A DNA stretch of 64,000 bases from Streptomyces olivaceus (GCF_000721235.1 NZ_JOFH01000004.1:1-64000), one strand, 5' to 3'; shown: positions 17,422 to 26,384, counted from the first letter of the stretch. Notes: generated by a model from the letters alone, not told the origin. Made by a program: numbers and translations.

Positions 17422-18327
17422 ATGGCAGCCCGCAAGAAGATAACCATGGAGACCCTCTCGCTGGTCTTCTCCCTGCCCCAGCTCGTCGCCAAGGACGAGG
17501 GCTACTACGAGGAGGAGGGCCTGGACGTCGACTTCGTGCCCAAGGGCTACGACGCCAACGTCTCCTACCTCGACGACCACGAGCTGGTCAGCTCGTTCGG
17601 CACCGTCCGCTCCAACTTCGAGAGCGGTGACGCGTCCCTGTACCGGGCGTGCGAGTGGGGCCAGATCCGCCGCTCCCACGACACGGAGGTCGGCGGCCGC
17701 GTCGTCGGCAAGCGGGCCGCGGTCGGCAGCCAGGCGATCCTGGTGCCGCCCACCTCCTCGGCCGTCCACCCCCAGGACCTCGCCGGCCGGCCGGTCGCGG
17801 TCAACTTCCACCACGGTTCGCACTACCTGGCGCTGCAGGCCCTGGAGGGCTTCTTGCCCCGCGAGGAGATCAAGGTGGTGCACATCGGCGGCCCGCAGCA
17901 GCGTTTCGAGGCGCTGCGGGACGGTGTCGTCCCGGCCGCGGCGCTGATGGAGCCGTGGATCACCGTCGCCCAGAAGCAGGGCTACCAGATTCTCACCGAG
18001 GCCTTCTACGTCGGCTCGGAGATCGCCTCACCGGAAGTCGACACGGACACCTACGACGCCCTGAACCGGGCCGTGGTCAAGGCCGTCCGCAAGCTCCAGG
18101 AGGACCCCTACCCCTACCTGCACCACCTCATCGGCGAGGTGCCCCCGGAGATCGACGCCGAGCTGAAGCCGTCGGACTTCCCCCGCTGGCGGCTGCGGTT
18201 CGTCGACCCGGCCCCGTACCCGGAGGACCAGTTCCGGCGCACCTTCGACTGGATGCGCAGCTGGAACCTGATCAACGAGGACGGCTCGACGTACAACTCC
18301 CTGGTCGACAACCTGCTGCCGGCCTGA
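17422..18327 (+). CDS. Cytoplasmic SsuA/DszB-fold protein (paralogue 2)
   Basis: 301 residues without signal peptide or lipobox, related along its length to 13336-14208. Shared features are CEWGQI (Cys77), GSHYLALQALEG, LMEPWIT and FDWMRSWNL. It opens METLSLVFSLPQLVAKDEGYY, the usual first strand and helix of this fold. Start ATG with GAAAGGA upstream. Placed 64 bp after the ATPase and followed by a strong terminator, so it closes the operon. Having one transporter bracketed by two non-exported binding-protein-like paralogues argues that they act inside the cell on the imported substrate, for example as a desulfinase-like enzyme pair. That is inference. Confidence 0.78.
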   Translation: MAARKKITMETLSLVFSLPQLVAKDEGYYEEEGLDVDFVPKGYDANVSYLDDHELVSSFGTVRSNFESGDASLYRACEWGQIRRSHDTEVGGRVVGKRAAVGSQAILVPPTSSAVHPQDLAGRPVAVNFHHGSHYLALQALEGFLPREEIKVVHIGGPQQRFEALRDGVVPAAALMEPWITVAQKQGYQILTEAFYVGSEIASPEVDTDTYDALNRAVVKAVRKLQEDPYPYLHHLIGEVPPEIDAELKPSDFPRWRLRFVDPAPYPEDQFRRTFDWMRSWNLINEDGSTYNSLVDNLLPA

Positions 18328-18334
18328 CCGCCGC

Positions 18335-18382
18335 GGCACCCGGGGGCGTACGGCGCCGTTACCGCCGTACGCCCCCGGTGCC
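18335..18382 (+). terminator. Strong hairpin terminator of the sulfur-type operon
   Basis: A 20-base stem (GGCACC.GGGGGCGTACGGCG against CGCCGTACGCCCCCGGTGCC) with one bulged C, immediately after the stop at 18327. Confidence 0.8.
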
Positions 18383-18426
18383 CGGCATCTTCCCACCGAC
18401 GCGGCGTCCACGACCCGGGAGACCCC

Positions 18427-19629
18427 TTGCGCGACCCTCACCGCGAACGCGCGGCCGGCCACCGGGTCTGGCCCCTGTACGTCGGCGGCTTCCTGGGGCC
18501 CTACGGCAGCACCATGGTGACGCCCATGGTGCACGAGGTGGCCGCCGGTCTGGACAGCACCCCGCAGACCGCGGCGGCCGCCGTCAGCGCCTACATGCTG
18601 CCCTTCGCGGCCCTGATGCTCGTCAGCGGCACCCTCGCGGAACGCTGGGGGCGCAGGCGGGTACTGCGTGCGGCGCTGGCGGCGTTCGTGGTGGCGACCG
18701 CGCTGTGCGCCGCGGCTCCGACCATGGAACTCTTCCTGACGGCCCGTGCCCTGCAGGGTGCCACCAACGCCTTCACCACGCCGCTCCTGGTGGCGGCCAT
18801 CTCCGATCTCGTCGCCGGGGCCCGGCTGGCGAGGGCGCTGAGCTGGTTCGCCGCCGCGCAGGCCGCGGGCCAGGGCCTGAGCCCGCTGTTCAGCGGGGTG
18901 GGCGCGGCCCTCGACTGGCGGCTCGCCTTCCTCGTCCCGGGCCTGTGCGGACTGCTCCTGGTGTGCTTCCCGCCGTCCCGCTCGGCCACCCTGCGCGCCA
19001 CGACCGCCCGCGCCTCCTGGCGCTCGCTCGCCAACCGGCAGCTCGCTCTCGCGTGTGCCGTCTCCTTTCTCGCCTACCTCGCCGCGGTCGGCCTCACCGT
19101 GCTGGCCGTACTGCGTCTCAACGACCGTTTCGCCCTGGGACCGGTCGGCATCGGGCTGGCCGCCTCGGCGTTCGGGATCGCCGGCATCGCGGCGGCACCG
19201 CCGACCGGCCGGCTCCTGCGCACCAAAGGGCCGCGGTACACCGGCCTGGTCACCGACGTCGCGATGGTCGTCGGCCTGCTGTGCGCCGCCCTCGGCACGA
19301 GCCTGCCCGTCGTCGTCGCCGGCATCGTGCTGGTCGGCGCCGCGGTCACCGGACTGCGGTCCGCCACCAATGCCCTGGCCGTCACCAGCGCCCCCCACAA
19401 CCGCGGCGGTGCGGCCTCCCTCGCCCTGTCGGCCCAGTTCTTCGGCGGCGCGGTGGCGGCCACGGTCTGGCTCCCCGTCTACCACGCTCTCGGCGACCGC
19501 GGCTTCGCCCTCGTCGCCGTCGTACCGGTGCTGTCGGCCGTCGTGCTGACGCTGACCGGCGCGGTGGGCGGCCGTTCGGCGAACCCTCCGGCACGGGACC
19601 TCACCGCAGTTCCTCCGCGAGGGCGCTGA
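18427..19629 (+). CDS. MFS transporter (drug/metabolite efflux type)
   Basis: 400-residue membrane protein with about 12 hydrophobic segments. The A-motif-like loop after helix 2 reads LAERWGRRRV, and an ALQGATNAFTTPLLVAAISD stretch resembles motif C of antiporters. Start is TTG at 18427 with GGGAGA upstream. The last 29 bases overlap, tail to tail, the end of the siderophore-binding protein gene. It might export a product of the preceding cassette, but the terminator separates them. Confidence 0.87.
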   Translation: MRDPHRERAAGHRVWPLYVGGFLGPYGSTMVTPMVHEVAAGLDSTPQTAAAAVSAYMLPFAALMLVSGTLAERWGRRRVLRAALAAFVVATALCAAAPTMELFLTARALQGATNAFTTPLLVAAISDLVAGARLARALSWFAAAQAAGQGLSPLFSGVGAALDWRLAFLVPGLCGLLLVCFPPSRSATLRATTARASWRSLANRQLALACAVSFLAYLAAVGLTVLAVLRLNDRFALGPVGIGLAASAFGIAGIAAAPPTGRLLRTKGPRYTGLVTDVAMVVGLLCAALGTSLPVVVAGIVLVGAAVTGLRSATNALAVTSAPHNRGGAASLALSAQFFGGAVAATVWLPVYHALGDRGFALVAVVPVLSAVVLTLTGAVGGRSANPPARDLTAVPPRGR

Positions 19630-20614
19630 TGGCAGCGGGGTTGCGCGGGCTCTCGACGAGGTCGACGTAGTCGAGCGTGACGAACCGGTCGTTCTTGACG
19701 GCGGAGACGTTGGCGAGTGGCTTGTAGGACTTCAGGAACTTCCGCTTCTGCTCCGCCGTGGTGTCCCCGTAGTCGTTGATCACGATGACCTCCGGGTCCC
19801 GGGCGACGACCGTCTCCCAGCCCACGGTGGTCCAGCTGTCCTCCAGGTCCTTCATGACGTGGTCGCCGCCGGCCTTGGTGATGATGTCGTGCGGTCCGGC
19901 GAAGGCGCCGGACGTGAAGGGCTTGTCCTCACCGCTGTCGTAGAGGAACACCCGCGGCCGGTCCGCGCCCTTCGGCGCCTTGGCCTGTGCTTCGGCGACC
20001 TGTTCACGGAACGAGGCGACGAGGGTCTCGGCCCGGTCCTCGACGTCGAACACCTTCCCCAGGTTGCGCAGGTCCGTGTAGAGGGCGTCGAGCGGCGCCA
20101 TCACCCCGCGGGACTTGCCCTGCCCGTTGCGGCACGACTCACTGAGCAGGTACGAGTCGACGCCCACGCGCCGCAGCGCGGCGGGCGTGAACCCCTCACC
20201 TTCGTTGAAGCCGTAGCTCCAGCCCGCGAAGACCAGGTCGGCGCGGGCGTCGAGGACGAGTTCCTTGTTGATCCGCTCCTTCGAGAGCCACTTGGTCTTC
20301 CGGTAGCCGTCCTTCCACGGCACCGTCGTGAGGTCGCCCTTGTCGTCGGGCATGACGTACCCGGCCATGTGGTCCTCCAGACCGAGGGCGAACATGATCT
20401 CGGTGATGCCCACGTCGTTGGTGACCACGCGTTGCGGGGCCTTCGCGAACGTCTTCTTCTCACCGCAGTTCTCGACCGTGACCGGGTAGTGGCCGCCGGA
20501 CGGTGCCGTGGCGCCGGCTGCCTTCCCCTCCTCCTGCGAGACGTTCGCCCCGCAGCCGGCGGCGGCGAGGGCGAGGGTGAGGGCGAGAGCGGCCGGGCGC
20601 AGACGGTTCGGCAT
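19601..20614 (-). CDS. Iron-siderophore-type ABC substrate-binding lipoprotein (FecB/BtuF-like)
   Basis: 337 residues, exported. Signal peptide with lipobox AAAGC, then a class III binding-protein fold (APQRVVTNDVGITEIMFALGLEDHMAGY ... GWETVVARDPEVIVINDYGD). Long backbone helix and two lobes are implied by length and motifs. Start ATG at 20614 follows GGAGCAACCTCC-type purine-rich sequence; upstream in-frame codons read as noise. With the ATPase and permease genes upstream it makes a FecBCD-like importer. Ligand may be a ferri-siderophore, heme or a corrinoid; sequence alone does not decide. Confidence 0.88.
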   Translation of the reverse strand: MPNRLRPAALALTLALAAAGCGANVSQEEGKAAGATAPSGGHYPVTVENCGEKKTFAKAPQRVVTNDVGITEIMFALGLEDHMAGYVMPDDKGDLTTVPWKDGYRKTKWLSKERINKELVLDARADLVFAGWSYGFNEGEGFTPAALRRVGVDSYLLSESCRNGQGKSRGVMAPLDALYTDLRNLGKVFDVEDRAETLVASFREQVAEAQAKAPKGADRPRVFLYDSGEDKPFTSGAFAGPHDIITKAGGDHVMKDLEDSWTTVGWETVVARDPEVIVINDYGDTTAEQKRKFLKSYKPLANVSAVKNDRFVTLDYVDLVESPRNPAAISALAEELR

Positions 20615-20654
20615 GCTGGAGGTTGCTCCTTCGAGGACGACACGGGGGGGCGGG

Positions 20655-21428
20655 CTACTGGGCGGGCAGGCGGTCGAAGAGCAGCTGGACCACGCCTGTC
20701 TCCGGGTGGGGCACACGGTGCGCACGGACGCCGAAGACCTCGGCCAGCAGAGCCGGCGTGAACACGTCGTGGGGGGCGCCGGAGGCGACGATCCGCCCGC
20801 CGTCCACGACGTGGACGAGGTCGCAGTGGAGCGCGGCGAGGTTGAGGTCGTGCAGGGCGGTGAGCACGGTGAGGCCGCTGGTCCGCACGAGGGACAGCAC
20901 TTCGAGCTGCTGAGCGATGTCGAGGTGGTTGGTCGGCTCGTCGAGGACCATCACCCGCGGTTGCTGGGCGAGCGCGCGGGCAATCAGGACCCGTTGCTTC
21001 TCGCCGCCGGAGAGCGTCAGGAAGCCGCGGCCGGCCAGATGACCGGCACCCACTCCGTCCAGGGCGGCGGCGCAGGCGCGCCGGTCCTCGTCGGTGTCCC
21101 GGGCCACCGCCCGCTGGTGCGGCACCCTGCCCATGGCCACCACCTCGGCCACCGTGAAGTCGAACTCCGCCACCGCTTCCTGCGGGAGGGCCGCGAGGCG
21201 GCGCGCGCTCTCCCGCGTGCTCATCGCCAGCAGGTCCTCGCCGTCGAGGCGTACCGCACCGGCCGTGGGACGCAGGGCCCGGTAGACGCACCGCAACACG
21301 GTCGACTTCCCACTGCCGTTGGGCCCGACCAGCCCCACGAACCGGCCGCTGCCCGCCCGCAGCGAGATGTCCTGCACCACTCGGGCGCCGGAGAACTCCA
21401 CGGTGAGGTCGTCGATCTCCACGTCCAT
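20655..21428 (-). CDS. FecE/BtuD-like ABC ATPase
   Basis: 257 residues. Walker A GPNGSGKST, signature LSGGEKQR, Walker B VMVLDEPTNHLD, H-switch ALHDLN, typical of iron-siderophore and cobalamin importers. Its ATG overlaps the permease stop by one base (TGATG), so the genes are co-translated. Gap to the binding-protein start is about 40 bases. Confidence 0.95.
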   Translation of the reverse strand: MDVEIDDLTVEFSGARVVQDISLRAGSGRFVGLVGPNGSGKSTVLRCVYRALRPTAGAVRLDGEDLLAMSTRESARRLAALPQEAVAEFDFTVAEVVAMGRVPHQRAVARDTDEDRRACAAALDGVGAGHLAGRGFLTLSGGEKQRVLIARALAQQPRVMVLDEPTNHLDIAQQLEVLSLVRTSGLTVLTALHDLNLAALHCDLVHVVDGGRIVASGAPHDVFTPALLAEVFGVRAHRVPHPETGVVQLLFDRLPAQ

Positions 21429-22531
21429 CAAGCACCTCCGAAGGTGTAGGTACGGCGGCGCATGAGCAGCACGAAGCAGGGCACGCCGATCGCCGCCGTG
21501 AGCACGCCGAGCGGGAGTTCGGCGGGGGCGAGCACCACCCGCGAGAGGATGTCGACCCAGATCAGCAGGACGGCCCCGGCCAGGGGCGCCACGGCCAGCA
21601 GCCGGCGGTGGTCCGCGCCGACCAGCATGCGGGCGGCGTGCGGAACCATCAGGCCCACGAAGCCGATCGCCCCGCTGACCGCGACCACCGTCCCGGTGAC
21701 GGCGGCCGCGGAGACGAAGAGTTCCTTGCGCAGGCGGCCGGGGTCCACGCCCAGCGCGGCGGCGGTCTCGTCGCCCATCGCGAGGGCGTTCAGGCGCCGG
21801 GCCGACCAGCCGAGGTGGACGAGGCCGCCCAGTACCGCGCCCGCGGCGATCGGAACCGAGGACCAGCTCGCGCCGCCCAGGCTGCCGAGCAGCCACATCA
21901 TCGCGGACCTGGCCGCCTCGCCGTGCTCGGCGGCGAAGACCATGAAGGTGGTGACGGCCGAGAAGCCGTAGTACATCGCGGTGCCGGTCAGCACCAGCCG
22001 GAGCGGGGTCAGTCCTCTCGGCGTCCGGGCGATGGCGTACACGAGCAGCATGGCCGCGAGGGCGGAGAGGAACGCGGCCGCGGACAGCGCCCACAGGCCC
22101 AGTGCGCCGAAGGCGCCGAAGATGAGCACGGCGTTGGCCCCGACGGCCGCGCCGGAGGAGATGCCGAGGACGAAGGGGTCCGCGAGCGCGTTGCGGACCA
22201 TGGCCTGGACCGCGACCCCGACGGACGCCAGGCCGGCGCCCACGACCGCCGCGAGCACGGCCCGCGGGAAGCGGATCTCCCAGACGATGGTGTACGGAGC
22301 GACCTCGTCCGGCGCTATGGATCCCCCGGTCAGTCCCGCCCAGAGGTAGTGCAGTGCCCGCGTCCAGGACAGTCCCGACGCGCCGAGTACGGCGCCGCAG
22401 GCCAGCGAGAGGGGAAGCGCGACGCACAGGCCGGTCACGAGCCACGGCAGCGGCATCCGCCAAGGCGGCGGGGGCCCGGTGCCCGTCGTGCGGTGCGGTG
22501 CGGCGGGTACGGGGGCGCGGAGCGTGGCCAC
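21428..22531 (-). CDS. FecCD-family ABC permease
   Basis: About 367 residues, roughly ten membrane helices. Family signatures include GAGLASVGVAVQAMVRNALADPFVLGIS and GAIGFVGLMVPHAAR, and FPRAVLAAVVGAG. The frame is open to an ATG at 22606. The GTG at 22531 gives a more usual N-terminus and is preferred without strong evidence. First gene of the three-gene importer operon; a single permease gene implies a homodimer. Confidence 0.9.
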   Translation of the reverse strand: MATLRAPVPAAPHRTTGTGPPPPWRMPLPWLVTGLCVALPLSLACGAVLGASGLSWTRALHYLWAGLTGGSIAPDEVAPYTIVWEIRFPRAVLAAVVGAGLASVGVAVQAMVRNALADPFVLGISSGAAVGANAVLIFGAFGALGLWALSAAAFLSALAAMLLVYAIARTPRGLTPLRLVLTGTAMYYGFSAVTTFMVFAAEHGEAARSAMMWLLGSLGGASWSSVPIAAGAVLGGLVHLGWSARRLNALAMGDETAAALGVDPGRLRKELFVSAAAVTGTVVAVSGAIGFVGLMVPHAARMLVGADHRRLLAVAPLAGAVLLIWVDILSRVVLAPAELPLGVLTAAIGVPCFVLLMRRRTYTFGGA

Positions 22532-22824
22532 AGGCGTCTCGCTTTCGCCTCGGGCCGTGCGCCTGCGTGATCGAAGGAGCGGGCCCGGACGCGGTGCGCC
22601 CTGCACAGCACCTCTCGCAGTCCACGGCGATTGTCAGGAGCTTCACCACCGCGGGTAATCGGGCTCACGGAACCCTGTGCGGGTCCCGCCTACCGTTGCG
22701 GGTCAGCGCCGGACTTCGACCGGACTTCCCCCACGAGGCGCTCCGAGCCTATCGCCTGCCCGGGGCCCGCCTCTCACGGGGCACGCGTCCCGGAGGGCAC
22801 CCGGAGAGCACTGGCGGCGGAGGT
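22532..22824. promoter_or_regulatory. Promoter region of the siderophore importer and TetR gene tail
   Basis: No gene in this 293-base gap. A less GC-rich patch around 22625-22660 may hold the importer promoter. I saw no iron box (DmdR/IdeR-type inverted repeat) that I would trust, and no complete cobalamin riboswitch. Confidence 0.25.
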
Positions 22825-23436
22825 TCACCGGTCGCTGTCGCCGGGAGGGCGTCGGCGGGCCAGGGCGGCCAGCTGGCCGTCCAGGAGCTCGATCTGCCGG
22901 GAGGGCGGGAACGCGGCCGGATCGAGCAGGGCCTGGACCACCAGGCCCAGCACGAAGGACTGGACGCCGGCCGCCGTCCGCTCCGGGTCGCCGGGGGGCA
23001 GCTCGCCGAGTGCCTGGGCCGCGGCCACCTTGTCGCGGAGCGCGTCCCGGCTCCTGGCGTACCTGCCCGCGTGGGCCTCGCTCAGCTCGGGGTCGGACAG
23101 GACGTGGTCCCACGAGGAGACCCAGACCCGGTTGCTCCGGGTGGCCTCCTCGGTCAGCGGCAGCATGTCCAGCAGGGCGGCCCGCAGCGCGTCGAGCCCT
23201 TCGCCCGCCGGACGCCGGGGCCGGGCCGCGGTCCGCTCTTCGAGCAGGTCGAGGGCGTGGGCCACGAGGGCGCGCTTCGTGGGGAAGTAGTGCGTCAACA
23301 GGCCCGTGGTCGCGCCGAGCCGGGCGGCGACCGCGCGCAGGGTCAGTCCGCCGAACCCGCGCACCGCCATGACCTGCCAGACCGCTTCGGAGACGTCGCG
23401 TCGGCGGGCCTCGTGATCTCCCTTGGAACGTGCCAT
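22825..23436 (-). CDS. TetR-family regulator
   Basis: 203 residues. N-terminal helix-turn-helix LTLRAVAARLGATTGLLTHYFPTKRAL is typical TetR; the C-terminal ligand domain resembles BetI/TetR_C_6 types (SNRVWVSSWDHVL). Start chosen at MARSKGD; an ATG seven codons upstream is less likely. Divergent from the GNAT gene across a 50-base gap that holds a candidate operator, so it probably represses itself and the acetyltransferase. Confidence 0.9.
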   Translation of the reverse strand: MARSKGDHEARRRDVSEAVWQVMAVRGFGGLTLRAVAARLGATTGLLTHYFPTKRALVAHALDLLEERTAARPRRPAGEGLDALRAALLDMLPLTEEATRSNRVWVSSWDHVLSDPELSEAHAGRYARSRDALRDKVAAAQALGELPPGDPERTAAGVQSFVLGLVVQALLDPAAFPPSRQIELLDGQLAALARRRPPGDSDR

Positions 23437-23454
23437 GCCGCCACGGTATATTCC

Positions 23455-23470
23455 CATAACGCTTGTTGTG
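23455..23470. promoter_or_regulatory. Candidate TetR operator
   Basis: Imperfect inverted repeat CATAAC-N4-GTTGTG (five of six pairs) in the AT-richer gap between the divergent TetR and GNAT genes, next to a TATATT string. Confidence 0.3.
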
Positions 23471-23487
23471 CAAATGGAGGGGTTGCC

Positions 23488-24039
23488 GTGTTGTCACTGG
23501 CGTTGCGGGACGGCGTTCGACTGCGGGCGCTGGAGGTGTGGCACGCGCAGGAGTTCGCCGCGCACCTGGACCGGGCCCGCGAGCACATCCGGCCGTGGGT
23601 CGGGGCCGCGTTCGTCACCGACGACGTGGCCGGGGCGCGGGCCACACTGAGGCGGTACGGCGAGTCAGGGGCCGCGGACGGCGCCCGGCTGTACGGCATC
23701 TGGCGCGACGGCGTGCTGGTCGGCGGCGTCATGTACGTGCACTTCAGCGAGGCACTCGGCTCGTGCGAGATCGGGTGCTGGCTGGAGCCCTCGGCGGAAG
23801 GGCAGGGCCTCGTCACGGCCGCCTGCGGCGTCCTCCTCGACTGGGCCTTCACCGCTCGCGGACTGCACCGCGCCGAGTGGCACTGCCGGGCGGACAAGGC
23901 GCGCAGCTCGGCGGTGGCCGAGCGGCTCGGCATGTCGCTGGAGGGGGTACGGCGCGAGGCGTGGCCCTACGAGGGCAGGCGGTACGACAAACAGCTCTGG
24001 GCGGTTCTCGCGCCGGAGTACGCGCACCCGGGCGGCTGA
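23488..24039 (+). CDS. GNAT acetyltransferase (RimL/RimJ-like)
   Basis: 183 residues. Acetyl-CoA-dependent N-acetyltransferase fold: CEIGCWLEPSAEGQGLVTAAC covers the beta4 strand and pyrophosphate loop, followed by RAEWHCRADKARSSAVAERLGM, a typical RimL stretch. GTG start with GGAGGGG upstream. Likely acylates a ribosomal-protein-like terminus or small amine; target unknown. Divergent from the TetR gene. Confidence 0.88.
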   Translation: MLSLALRDGVRLRALEVWHAQEFAAHLDRAREHIRPWVGAAFVTDDVAGARATLRRYGESGAADGARLYGIWRDGVLVGGVMYVHFSEALGSCEIGCWLEPSAEGQGLVTAACGVLLDWAFTARGLHRAEWHCRADKARSSAVAERLGMSLEGVRREAWPYEGRRYDKQLWAVLAPEYAHPGG

Positions 24040-24049
24040 CCGCGTCCAG

Positions 24050-24077
24050 CGGCCCGGCCGGAGCCCCGGCCGGGCCG
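24050..24077. terminator. Bidirectional hairpin terminator
   Basis: Perfect 12-base stem CGGCCCGGCCGG / CCGGCCGGGCCG with a 4-base loop between the convergent GNAT and aldo/keto reductase genes. Confidence 0.65.
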
Positions 24078-24097
24078 TTGCAGCGGGCACGCGCCCG

Positions 24098-25030
24098 TTA
24101 GGGCACCGTGTAGCCGGCGGCGCGGAACAGCTCGTACCACTCGGGACGGGTGAGCGGCAGGTCCGAGCCGAGCGCGGCGGCCGTGACGCGCTCCGGCGTG
24201 GTGGTGCCGAGCACGACCTGCATGGTGGCGGGGTGCCGGGTGATCCACGCGACCGCGACGGCCTCGGCCGGCACGCCGTACTTCTCGCTCAGCCGGTCGA
24301 TCACCGCGTTCAGCTCGGGGTACCGCTCGGAGCCGATGAAGGGGCCGTCGAAGAACCCGGCCTGGAACGGCGACCACGCCTGGACGGTGATGTCGTGCAG
24401 GCGGCAGTAGTCGACGATCCCGTCGTCGCGCACGATCGACTGGTCGAGGCCCTGCATGTTCGCGGCGACGCCCTGGGCGATCATCGGCGCGTGCGTGATC
24501 GAGAGCTGCAGCTGGTTGGCGACGATCGGCTGCCTCACGTACTTGCGCAGCAGGTCGAGCTGGCGGGGCGTCTGGTTGGAGACGCCGAACGCGCGCACCT
24601 TGCCGGCCGCCGACAGCTCGTCGAAGGCCCGGGCCACCTCCTCCGGCTCGACCAGCGCGTCGGGGCGGTGCAGCAGCAGGATGTCGAGGTAGTCGGTGCC
24701 GAGCGCCTCCAGCGAGCCGTTCACCGACTCGACGAGGTGCTGGTGGGAGAAGTCGAAGTACGGTCCGTCCGGGACGATGCCGGCCTTGGACTGGATGACG
24801 AACTGCTCGCGCTCCGACGAGGTGAGCCGCAGGGCCTCCGCGAACCGGCGCTCGCAGCCGTGCACCCCCGAGCCGTACACGTCCGCGTGGTCAAGGAAGG
24901 TGATGCCCGAGTCGCGGGCCGTGCCGACGAGCGTGCGCACCTGCTCATCGGTCAGGTCCTGGATGCGCATCAGGCCGAGGACGACGTTGGGGACCACCAT
25001 GTCGGTGCCGGGCAGGGTGAAGGTCTTCAT
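24098..25030 (-). CDS. Aldo/keto reductase (YdhF-like)
   Basis: 310-residue NADPH-dependent TIM-barrel reductase. Catalytic tetrad visible: Asp in FLDHADVYG with the following Tyr, Lys in VIQSKAGI, and His in ILLLHRPD. The sequence with FDELSAAGKVRAFGVSNQTP follows the YdhF/AKR11-like pattern. Cytosolic. It lies 92 bases after another AKR on the same strand, suggesting an operon. Substrate unknown. Confidence 0.92.
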   Translation of the reverse strand: MKTFTLPGTDMVVPNVVLGLMRIQDLTDEQVRTLVGTARDSGITFLDHADVYGSGVHGCERRFAEALRLTSSEREQFVIQSKAGIVPDGPYFDFSHQHLVESVNGSLEALGTDYLDILLLHRPDALVEPEEVARAFDELSAAGKVRAFGVSNQTPRQLDLLRKYVRQPIVANQLQLSITHAPMIAQGVAANMQGLDQSIVRDDGIVDYCRLHDITVQAWSPFQAGFFDGPFIGSERYPELNAVIDRLSEKYGVPAEAVAVAWITRHPATMQVVLGTTTPERVTAAALGSDLPLTRPEWYELFRAAGYTVP

Positions 25031-25122
25031 GTGGCTCTTTTCGCTGTGCCGCTAAGAGATCGGACGGATTGGACGGGACCAGACGGATCGGGCCGTTGAA
25101 CGGATCGGCGGGAGCGGGCGGA

Positions 25123-25980
25123 TCAGGCGGACAGCAGCGCGACCTGGTCGGCGGTGAGCTCGAGGTCGGCCGCGGCGGCGGAGTCGCGGATGCTGGCGGG
25201 ACGCGAGGCACCGGGGATCGGGACCACGACCGGCGCGAGCGCGAGGTGCCAGGCGAGCGTGACCCGGTAGACACTGGCACCGGTCTCGTCGGCGACCCGC
25301 TGGAACACGCCGTGGCGCTCCGCGAGGTCCTTCGCGTTCGCGATTCCGCCGAGCGGACTCCACGGCAGGAAGGCGATGCCGAGTCCGGCGCAGTGCTCCA
25401 GCTCCTGGCGGCTGGAGCGGAACGCGGGCGACCACTGGTTCTGCACCGAGGCGAGCCGGCCGCCGAGCACTTCGCGTGCTTCGTCGATCTGCGCGATGTC
25501 GGCGTTCGAGATGCCGGCCATCTCGATGACGCCCTCGTCGAGCAGGTCGCGCAGCGCCCCGACCGACTCCGCGTAGGGCACCGCCGGGTCGGGGCGGTGG
25601 AACTGGTAGAGGCCGATCGCCTCGACGCCGAGCCGGCGGGCCGACTCCTTGGCCGCGCGCTTGAGGTACGCCGGATCCCCGTTGCGCGTCCACGTGCCGT
25701 CGCCGGGGCGCAGGTGCCCTCCCTTGGTGGCGACGAGCACGTCGGCCGCACCCGCGCCGTACTCGCGCAGGGCGCGGGCGACGAGTTCCTCGTTGTGGCC
25801 GACCTCGTTCGCGTCGCGGTGGTAGGCGTCGGCGGTGTCGATGAGGGTGACGCCGGCGTCGAGCGCGGCGTGGACGGTGGCGATCGAACGCTCCGCGTCC
25901 GGGCGGCCCTCGATCGACATCGGCATGCCGCCGAGGCCGATCGCCGAGACGGTCCGGTCGCCGATGGTGCGCTGCTGCAT
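25123..25980 (-). CDS. Aldo/keto reductase
   Basis: 285 residues. Tetrad residues: Asp and Tyr in LIDTADAYHRDANEVGHNEELV, Lys in LVATKGG, His in YQFHRPDP. The C-terminal NADP site includes PIPGASRPASI. AAGGAGA lies upstream of the ATG. Its AT-richer upstream region (25981-26100) contains a CCAGAA...TTCTGG inverted repeat. First gene of a likely two-gene AKR operon. Confidence 0.92.
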   Translation of the reverse strand: MQQRTIGDRTVSAIGLGGMPMSIEGRPDAERSIATVHAALDAGVTLIDTADAYHRDANEVGHNEELVARALREYGAGAADVLVATKGGHLRPGDGTWTRNGDPAYLKRAAKESARRLGVEAIGLYQFHRPDPAVPYAESVGALRDLLDEGVIEMAGISNADIAQIDEAREVLGGRLASVQNQWSPAFRSSRQELEHCAGLGIAFLPWSPLGGIANAKDLAERHGVFQRVADETGASVYRVTLAWHLALAPVVVPIPGASRPASIRDSAAAADLELTADQVALLSA

Positions 25981-26047
25981 GGGTCTCCTTCTCCGAAGCG
26001 TCTTCGTGGGATCGCGGCGCCGCTCGTCCACTCTAGAAAGCACGGAT

Positions 26048-26075
26048 CCAGAAATCCAACAGCTGTGAGTTCTGG
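26048..26075. promoter_or_regulatory. Inverted repeat upstream of the aldo/keto reductases
   Basis: CCAGAA and TTCTGG, 16 bases apart, in the 404-base intergenic region 25981-26384. Position fits the promoter of the reductase operon. Cognate regulator unknown. Confidence 0.3.
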
Positions 26076-26255
26076 TATTGAGAAGCAGTCTGTCTGAATG
26101 CGACGGCACACGCACGAGGAGCGCGGAGCAGGGGGGGCGGGGCTCCCGTCCGGCCGGTGAGGTTTTGCCGGGGCCGGGTTGACGCGGGATCAGCGCAGTG
26201 CCGCGCGAGGTCTGGACAGGCGCGGGCCGGCGTGTTGTCATTCCGCTGGCACAGC

Positions 26256-26271
26256 TTTCCAACGTTGCAAA
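26256..26271. promoter_or_regulatory. LacI-type operator upstream of GH2
   Basis: TTTCCAACGTTGCAAA, a 16-base palindrome with seven of eight pairs around an AACGTT centre, 114 bp before the GH2 ATG. Similar sites occur at 36188-36203 and 37511-37526 in the same locus. Confidence 0.6.
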
Positions 26272-26384
26272 AGCAGTCGACGACCGTTGCCCGTACCGGC
26301 GTTCATCCCTGTCTCCGACCGTGGTCACGCGCACCCGCACGCCGACTGGTACCGGTCCCGGCACTCCGTGCGAGGAAGGGTCCG

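Noticed and set aside
22560..22720. Possible cobalamin riboswitch on the minus strand before the FecCD permease
   Set aside because: A GGTGAAGCTCC-like string is present but I found no B12 box (GCCACTG) or the rest of the core in order.
26157..26384. Upstream extension of the GH2 protein
   Set aside because: It spans the LacI-type operator and would bury the signal peptide; the ATG at 26385 has its own ribosome site.
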